Translations under genes and position numbers: made by a program
Notes under the pieces: generated by a model
Databases searched by the model: none
What the model was told of the DNA's origin: nothing
Seen by the model: the letters and a program-made list of their open reading frames with translations, nothing else
Source of the DNA: Euphorbia lathyris
Lineage: Eukaryota > Streptophyta > Magnoliopsida > Malpighiales > Euphorbiaceae
Assembly: GCF_963576675.1 (NCBI RefSeq)
Contig: NC_088911.1
Span: 74,739,256 to 74,803,255, forward strand
DNA length: 64,000 bases
Direction: 5' to 3'
Shown here: positions 56,698-64,000 of the stretch, piece by piece
How the letters are laid out: every line of letters starts with the position of its first letter
How positions within the stretch are numbered: the first letter of the stretch is position 1

Positions 56698-59600
56698 ATG
56701 GATACCGTTCGCGCAGACGTCATCATTAAGCGATTGTGGTACCGAGAGAGCAGTCGGCTAGTTAGGCAGTTTGACCAGTTACAGATTGACAGTTCTGAAT
56801 CGGCAGTTGTGGCTTCGGAATCATCTTCGTCCGAGTATACTCAGTCTTCAGCTAGTATGTCTGCGACCGACGAAAAAGTGGCCGGATTGGAAAACTCTGT
56901 GAACAACATTAATGAGCAGTTAGCGGTGATAGCGGCCCAGTTAGCTAAGCTGGCCATGAGAGATGACAAAAGTGGCAGTAAACACGCTGAGAATGAGGTG
57001 AACGATGGACCTCGCTTTGGGAATGAGGATGACTATCAAGATTATATCCGGAAGCAGCTTGAGAAAGAGAAAGCTAAGGAAGAGGAGTGGAAGCAACACA
57101 TCACGCAGGAAGTGCAGGATCTACGTGGGGGAAGTTCCGGGAGTCAGGACTTTTATAACTTGAAGAATTGTTTATCGGCAACGACTTTGCCTTTGAAATT
57201 CTGGCTCCCTGACATGAAAAAGTTCGATGGAACTGGGGATCCCACTGCCCACATGAATCAGTATGTCGCTGTAATGAAGCACGCGATCCTGACTGAGGAT
57301 CAAGTCCTGTGACTGTTTAACACTTACCTAGAGGGGGCTGCCCTAACATGGTTTCATGCATTGCCGATGGTAACAAAGAGGGATTGGAAGGAATTAGCGA
57401 AGTCATTCATCGCTCAGTATAGCTTCAATACCATGCTTGAGGTCACTTTGAAAGAGCTAGAGAGCACTAAGCAGCAGACCGGGGAGTCATTTTCCAATTT
57501 TGTAAGGAGATGGAGGGCCAAAGCTGCGGTTATGAAACAAAAGCCGCTTGAGCAGGATCATATCCGAATGGTAATCGGTAACACATTGCCGTATATTAAG
57601 AATGAGTTGCGGTATATGCCTTTTACCGATTTCAATCAGATGTATAGTTGTGCCTTGACAGTTGAGGGGGATGGAGAGCCGAAGAAAGCATATACCAAGT
57701 GGACAAAGTCTGGATATAGTGCCGGAGGGCCAAGTGCGAGTACAGACTCTGCTGCAGTAAAAGTGCTTGATCTTAATGCTATCGAAAAGAGGCGGTTCGC
57801 CAAGTTTGATCAGACTTACGCAAAGGTTTTTGAACGTTTGCAGAAAAAGGGATTGTTGAAAGCCCTTACCCCTTATAATAAAGCTCCACCCACTCCGCAG
57901 ATACAGGCTAGGGGATATTGCGAGTTCCACAGCAATTATGGGCACACTATTGAGAACTGTGAGAGATTGAAACACGAAATCCAAGATTTAATCGAGGAGA
58001 AAAAGATAGCTGATCCTTCGTCAGCGAACCCTTCCACTAGGCGTAATCCATTGCCTAATCATAGGGTGAGCATGATCGGAGTTGGTTTGACAGAATGCGT
58101 AGTGATGGAATCCTTCGAGGAGAACGTAGAGGAGTTGCTGGATTCCGACGAAAGGAACAATGTAGGAAATGGTCTATATGTGTCTTTCCTTGGCAAGGGA
58201 CAAGAGGATGAACCGATGGGAGAGGGATTGGATGGTGGAGCACCGTATGATGAAGATAGTGCCGAAGAGACCGGAGAAGGGTCGTCTCGAACTATTGTGC
58301 CTAATTTGGGTCTGTTTAGTGGAGGGGGAAATCCCGAGGTGCACTTGCGTGAATATATGCGCGATATGTTTGTTGAATCCTTCGGGGTGGATGAGATTGC
58401 TCAGTGGTTCCACCATTCACTGATAGGCGAGCCTTTGGGGTGGTTTCACTCATTACCCGACTCTTGCAAGTATGATTGGGATCAATTGTCAGATCTATTT
58501 CTAGAAAAGTATCAAAGAGCTGAGGACAGGACTGCAGAGCGCTTTGCGATGCAGATCGGACCTATCAAGCGTCCGCTACCGAGGGTCAGTAAGTATAATG
58601 GCAACAAAGATCCGATGGAACACCTTCATTTCTACTTGTCGGCCATGGCGCCCTTGGGTTTTAAGGAAGAAGTGATCACCAGCTTGTTCTGTAATTCATT
58701 GATGGGTGAGCCGTTGATGTGGTATATGTCACTTCCGATGTATGTTAAGACCGATTGGGCGGCAATGACGAAGAGGTTTATCAAAGAGTATACGGTATGG
58801 ATGTTGGCGGATCAAACCCCGGACTCCCCCTCTTATGAAACGCCCGAGGCAGGGTTGGCAATGCCTAGGTATGGTGGATACCAGGATCCTGTTGAGCATG
58901 CGAGGTTATTCCGCAACCATATGTACGACGCCGGATTCCCGCAATGTGAATTACATGAACATTTCCCGGAAACTTTAATGGGAGAAGCCTTGTTGTGGCA
59001 CCAAGGCCTATCAGAAGAAGAAATGGGTCATTGGATACCTCTTAGGAATGCTTTTGTGGCGAGATATGAGATGTATGTTCCATGGACGGGATCCCTGGAA
59101 GATCTGGATAGGATCAGGCAATTCCCCGAGGAACCATTCGTGGATTATGCTAGGAGGTGGAGGCACCGGTATGAACAGTGTCACGAAACAATGAGTGATA
59201 AGGTGCAGCTTATGTGCATACAGAGAGGAGCTATTCCGTTGGCAGCTAGAAGGATGAGCAGAGTGTCCCTCCGAGATTACAATGATCTGATAGGTTGGGC
59301 TTTGTATGGATCAGCGGATCTTTTTTATTTGAATCCGAACGTTCCTCACGTTATGGATTTAATGATTGTGGATATTTGGGAAAGTTCCTCGGACGAGGAA
59401 GATGCTAATCGGAGGATTCCTATCAATATTTGGGATGAATCGGATGAAGAGCCGGAAATCACCGTCATGACAAGGTCAGGACGAGTGGCCGAGGGAAAGG
59501 CACCTATGGTTGAGACTGAGATAGGGGAAGGGTCGGCTCCTAAGCCCGATGACCAAGTTCTTGAGCAGTTGAAGAAGACACAAGCTAAGTCCACGGTGTG

Positions 59601-60207
59601 GGAAGTTTTATGCCATTCCAAGTACCATCGTGAGAACCTGATGAAAGAGCTGCAGAATTTGGTTATTTCTACCGATACCGAACCGACAGCACTAGTAGGG
59701 GCAATCATGGCTCGAAATAAAACTGAAATCACGTTTACCGACGAGGATCTCCCAGAAGAAAGGAAGGCTCACAATAAGCCTTTGTACATCCGAGCGGAAA
59801 TCAACGGGAAGAAGACTAGCTGTGTGATGGTCGATGATGGATCGGCTATTAATGTCTGCCCGTTGAAACTCTTGTCTAAGTTGGGAGTGGAAAGAGGAGA
59901 CTTGACAGCCTCGGAAACTGTGATTAGGGCTTATGATGATAGCCGTAGGCATATTGAAGGAGTCTTTAAGGCCAAGTTGAAAGTGGGGCCGCATGAAGAA
60001 GAAATTGAGTTCACAGTGCTGGATATCCCGGTAACCTTTGTCGTATTATTGGGATGCCCATGGTTCCATAAGTTGGGAGGTGTGCCCTCCACGCTCCATC
60101 AAATGATCAAATTCCCCTTCGGGGAAGAGATAGTGACAATCAGAGCTGAGAAGTTGAGCTCGGTGGCAGCATTGGGAATCGAGCCACAACCTTTCTCCGG
60201 GTTCTAA
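56698..60207 (+). pseudogene. gag-pro: Tat element Gag-protease with four Gag N-lobe-like modules
   Basis: One frame, broken by TGA 57310-57312 and ended by TAA 60205-60207. The N-terminus is a coiled coil (56850-57110). Module 1 (about 57190-57680) is a full Gag domain: FDGTGDPTAHMNQY, LEGAALTWFHALP, then FSNFVRRWRAK. A knuckle-like CEFHSNYGHTIENC is at 57919-57960. Three further modules follow: about 58300-58520 (HHSLIGEPLGWFHSLP), 58590-58800 (NGNKDPMEHLHFYL, CNSLMGEPLMWYMSLP) and 58860-59340 (YQDPVEHARLF, ETLMGEALLWHQGL, VDYARRWRHRY). Modules 2 and 3 have only the N-lobe; 1 and 4 have both lobes. The protease follows: VDDGSAINVCPL (59827-59862), with DDG where DTG/DSG is usual, and VPSTLHQMIKFPFGEE. 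The last three modules are open, in frame and unusual for a single Gag. Confidence 0.85.
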
Positions 60208-60231
60208 GTTTCCAGGATTTACGAGTCAAGC

Positions 60232-60951
60232 ATGACCACCGATGTGGTGAAGATGATGAATGGAGGTTTCATCCCAGGAATGGGCTTAGGAGCACACCAT
60301 CAAGGGCTGCCAGAATTTCCGGACTTCAAGAGTCAGAAAACCCGGAGGGGTTTGGGATATGAAGAGGGAGGTCCGTCCAACGCAAGTAGTGAACGAAAAG
60401 TGGGCCTGAGGAAGTACTTCGTGAATGAGGGGTATGGAAAAGTTTATTCAGGAACCCCTGAGTCATGGACTAGCATAGAAGGGAAGATCCTGCCGGGGTT
60501 CGAAATCTTCAATGATGTTGCCAACTGGGGCAAAGGAAAGGCGAGCTGCTTTGTCGAGGAGATTATGGTGCTAGACTTGAATGCCGAGGAGCAAGTCATC
60601 ACCATTGAAGCAACTGCGGGAGCGGTGGACGAGCCTAGTACCTCCAAAGTTCATGAGAAACCCGAGGACCTCGATGATGAAAATTGTATTACTGCTTTGT
60701 TTGAATCAGACGATGTAATCGCCAATACTATCAATGAAATGAATTCTGATTTTGCTTACTTGCTCGATGTTGATCGTGATCATTCCATGCATTCTCATTC
60801 ATATAACATGCCTACATTTGAAATCAATACAATAGAAATGTCAACTTTCAATCTTAGCACGGATGAAAATCCTAAACTTATACAAATTGCTCAAGAATTA
60901 ACTATTGAAGAGAGGAAAGAATTTGAGAGAATAATAAAAAATACGAAATAG
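60232..60951 (+). pseudogene. G-patch-like segment after the protease
   Basis: Same frame as Gag-protease, 24 bases after its stop, so probably one polyprotein. It begins VKMMNGGFIPGMGLGAHHQG and then RRGLGYEEGGPSN: the glycine spacing of a G-patch, an RNA-binding motif also found next to the protease in betaretroviruses. The rest is acidic and ends with EERKEFERIIKNTK. A one-base shift near 60940-60950 leads into the RT frame. Which of the two stops is family-wide cannot be told from one copy. Confidence 0.65.
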
Positions 60952-63900
60952 TATTTGCTTGGACATACGAAGACATGCCTGGAATTGATCAATCAATCGT
61001 AACTCACCGTATTCCAACATATCCCGAGGCGAGGCCCGTAAAATAGAAGCTCTGACGCATGAGACTAGAATGGGCAGATAAGATCAGAGAAGAAGTGAAG
61101 AAGCAGTTAGAAGCAGGGTTCATCGAAGTAATCGACTATCCCCCTTGGGTCGCAAATGTGGTGCCCATCGCAAAGAAGGACGGCAAAGTAAGAATGTGCG
61201 TCAATTATCGAGACCTTAACAAGGCATGCCCCAAGGATGAATTCGCGTTGCCTCATATTGACGTGTTGATCGACAGTGCAGCATCAAGTGTCTTACACAC
61301 GAATGTAGACGGTTTCATGGGCTACATGCAAGTACAGATGGCCGAGAAACACAAAGCAAAAACCTCGTTCACAACTGAGTGGGGAACATACTGCTACAGG
61401 GTAATGCCGTTTGGTTTGAAGAATGCCGGGGCAACTTACCAGCGAATGGCTACAGCACTGTTCCATGATATGATACACAAGGAGGTGGAAGTTTATGTGG
61501 ATGACATGATGGTCAAATCAGAGACGAGAGAGGGGCACTTTGCTGCACTCGAGAAGTTTTTGGCCCGAATTGCAGAATTCAAACTAAGGTTAAACCCGAA
61601 GAAGTGCTTCTTCGGCGTTTCATCGGGGAAAATCTTAGGCTATATAATCGGAAACAATGGAATTGAGGTAGATCCCGATAAAGTGAAGGCCATACGAGAA
61701 ATGCCGGCACCAAAGAATGAGAAAGAAGTGAGAGGGTTTCTAGGGCAGGTTCAATATATCAGTCGATTCATAGCAAGACTCACCGCAATCTGCGAGCCCA
61801 TCTTTAAGTTGCTACGGAAAGATCAACCCACGATTTGGAATGATAAGTGTCAGCAAGCCTTAGAGAAGGTCCGGGACTACTTGTCTAACCCACCAGTGCT
61901 GAAACCGCCTAAACTGGGAAAACCTCTTCTGCTCTACGTAGCGATTGAAGAGCGATCCATTGGGGCAATGCTGGCCCAAGAGGGAGACACCGGTGTATTA
62001 TCTGAGTAAGAAGTTCCTGGAGTACGAGCTCAGGTACAACATGATCGAAAAGACGTGTGTGGCAGTAGTATGGCTAACAAAGAAACTACGGCACTATTTT
62101 CAATCATATAAAGTGATTATTATTTCTCGGATGGACCCCGTAAAGTATCTGTACCGAACTCCGTCTTTGACAGGGAAATTAGCCCGATGGTTACTACTTT
62201 TATCCGAGTTTGACATTGAATATGTAACGAAGAAGGTTATCAAAGGGACGGCCGTGGCAGAGTTTCTGGCCAACCAACCTCTGAATGCAGAAGAGGAAGA
62301 GATAAATTATGATTTCCCCGATGAGCACTTAAACGCAATTGAAGTTATACCATGGAAAATGTTCTTCGACGGAGCAGTTAATTCGAATGGAGCCGGAGTT
62401 GGAGTACTACTTATTTCACCAGAGGGAGAAAGAATCTCGATGGCCAAGAAGTTGTCATTCCCTCTTACCAATAATATGGCCGAATATGAAGCGTGCATTT
62501 ATGGCTTAGAGTCACTAGCAGCACTGGGAGCATCATATGTCGAAATTTGGGGTGACTCCAAGTTGATCATCGAACAGGCACAAGGAAACTGGGAAGTGAG
62601 GGAAGAAAGGCTACGTCCATATCTAGATCAGCTAGAAGGGTTGGCACAAAGATTCAAGGAGTGTCGTTTCTATCACATTCCTCGAGCGCAGAACCAGGCG
62701 GCGGATGCTTTAGCCACTTTGGTGTCAGTTTGGGACAACCCCCGGAACCTTGCCTCGAAACCGTTGGTATTGAGGAGATCTCACAAACCATGCTATGAGG
62801 ATGTAATGCTGTTAGGGGCAGATGAAAAACCGTGGTATTTCGATATCGTGAACTTCATGAAGCATGGAACATATCCGGCAGAGTCAGAACCGAGGGATCA
62901 AGCTGTGATTAGAAGGTTAGCTCGGCAGTTCGTCATCCGCAATGACTTACTTTACAAAAGGCACATCGATGGGTTACAACTAAGGTGCTTGAATGCGGGA
63001 GAAGCCCGCGAGGCAATGGAATCAGTACATTCAGGAATTTGCGGGGCCAATATGGGAGGAGCAGTGTTAGCCAAGAAAATCATCAGACAAGGCTTCTATT
63101 GGCTCACCATGGAAAGAGATTGTAGCGAGTATGCGAAGAAATGCCACGATTGTCAAATCCACGGCGATTGTAGCCATCTTCCAGCCATGGAATTACATGT
63201 GTTAGCACCTATTTGGCCATTCGCGGCTTGGGGCATTGACATCATTGGTGAGGTAAGGCCTAATGCTTCAAACGGGTACAAGTTTATTGCGGTCGCCATC
63301 GATTATTTCACCAAGTGGGTAGAGGCAGAATCGTTTAGCAAATTGGGATCCAAGCAGATGAGAAAGTTCATTGAGAAACACTTGATCACCAGGTTCGGAG
63401 TGCCTCATCACATGATCACAGATAATGGGGTCCAGTTTCAGGGGGAAGTAAGAAGTCTATTCCGAGAATATGGCATTGAACATCACAGATCTTCTCCGTA
63501 CCGTCCACAAGCTAATGGGGCAGTAGAAGCAGCTAATAAGAATCTTAAGAGGATTCTCGTAAAAATGGTGGAATCACATCGGAATTGGCATGAGCAGCTC
63601 CCACTCGCATTATGGGCTTATCGCACGACAGTCAGAACCTCGACTGGGGCGACGCCATTCTCCTTGGTATACGGAACAGAAGCAGTCCTGCCGATTGAGA
63701 TCGAAAAGCGATCGTTGAGAATCGCAGTGGAAGCAGAAATCCCCGAGACGGAATGGGTGAAGAAGCGATATGAGCAGTTGGCTTTGGTTGACGAGAAAAG
63801 GATGGAAGCCCTTTACCATGTACAGTTATATCAAAGAAGGATGGCTCGAGCTTTCAATAAAAAGGTTAAGACCAGTCCTATCAAAGAAGGAGATTTGGTG

Positions 63901-64000
63901 CTGAAACAGATTCGTGTGACGCACACCGACCCTAGGGGCAAGTTTAAACCTAACTAGGAAGGGCCATTCGTCGTGAAGAAGATACTAAGCAAAGGAGCGG
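60951..64000 (+). pseudogene. pol: Tat element pol: RT, RNase H, archaeal-type RNase H, integrase (partial)
   Basis: Continuing in frame 0, VFAWTYEDMPGIDQ opens the RT linker, with stops TAG 61044-61046 and TGA 61053-61055. RT (61059 on): KKDGKVRMCVNYRDLNKACP, LHTNVDGFMGYMQVQ, YVDD at 61495-61506. RNase H follows. A frameshift lies near 61985. The second RNase H (about 62350-62720) has FDGAVNSNG, AEYEACIYGL, WGDSKLII and NQAADALATL. Integrase: zinc region with second His replaced (GICGANMGG), CHDCQIH, GIDIIGEV, ITDNGVQFQGE, then EAANKNLKRIL (D,D,E present). TAG 63955-63957 stands where TGG is expected (KPN-stop-EGPF). The window ends inside the integrase C-terminus. Confidence 0.93.

Larger units (their letters stand above)
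51764..64000 (+). mobile_element. Ty3/gypsy Tat-lineage retrotransposon, 3' end cut by window
   Basis: Order: 5' LTR, primer site, 1.9-kb leader, gag with extra Gag-like modules, protease, G-patch, RT, RNase H, second RNase H, integrase. The second RNase H between the first and integrase is the mark of the Tat clade (Ogre, Retand and relatives). It is inserted in the coiled-coil part of the Transposase_28-type gene; the 5' flanking bases are GGCGT. It has at least five in-frame stops and two frameshifts. Integrase C-terminus, 3' LTR and 3' target duplication lie beyond the window. Confidence 0.93.

Overview
This window is plant nuclear DNA, probably from a eudicot with a repeat-rich genome. 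I found no intact host gene, no rRNA, no tRNA gene and no CRISPR. Nearly everything assignable is transposable-element sequence nested in other elements, on an AT-rich background. The plant origin rests on Ty1/copia elements of the Sirevirus type (iMet primer site, extra ORF after pol, repeated GGGGGAG tracts), a Ty3/gypsy Tat-type element with a second RNase H, Mutator-like and hAT-like MITEs with exact target duplications, a plant LINE and a Ulp1 protease relic.

Layout. 1-10382: Sirevirus 1, whose 5' LTR is cut by the window start; gag and pol carry stops but a 941-codon extra ORF is open. 10383-13740: decayed DNA transposon with a Ulp1-like relic (+) and a MuDR N-terminal-like relic (-). 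13740-18919 and 31071-31175: minus-strand copia relic, with an unclassified repeat (family A) in its LTR and Sirevirus 2 (18920-31070, TSD CTTAT) in its gag. 31176-32640: minus-strand LINE relic. 32722-33621: 900-bp Mutator-type foldback MITE (9-bp TSD). 34255-35484: hAT-type MITE (8-bp TSD). 35707-37006: a further foldback element. 37950-41110: second family A copy, split by a solo copia LTR (38599-40419, TSD TAAGG). 41111-46460: AT-rich sequence with LTR fragments and a tRNA-like SINE remnant. 46465-51763: an intron-containing gene with a 'putative gypsy-type transposon' domain, hit twice by one Tat LTR family, once as a solo LTR (48028-50638, TSD GAGGG) and once as the element from 51764 to the window end.

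How the parts fit together. In the Sireviruses, gag and pol would supply particle, protease, integrase, RT and RNase H, while the extra ORF has its own upstream TATA box in both copies. In the Tat element, one frame runs Gag, zinc knuckle, extra Gag-like repeats, protease and G-patch, followed by RT, RNase H, second RNase H and integrase. All autonomous elements here are disabled by stops or frameshifts, many of which look like C-to-T changes.

Most worth a second look: four Gag N-lobe-like modules in the Tat element; palindromes spaced about 21-22 bp upstream of a TATA box that itself lies in a palindrome in the Tat LTR; the internal promoter and open extra ORF of the Sirevirus; and family A with its similar inverted hairpin ends. 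Alignments and counts were made by eye, and family names rest on recognised motifs, not on a search.
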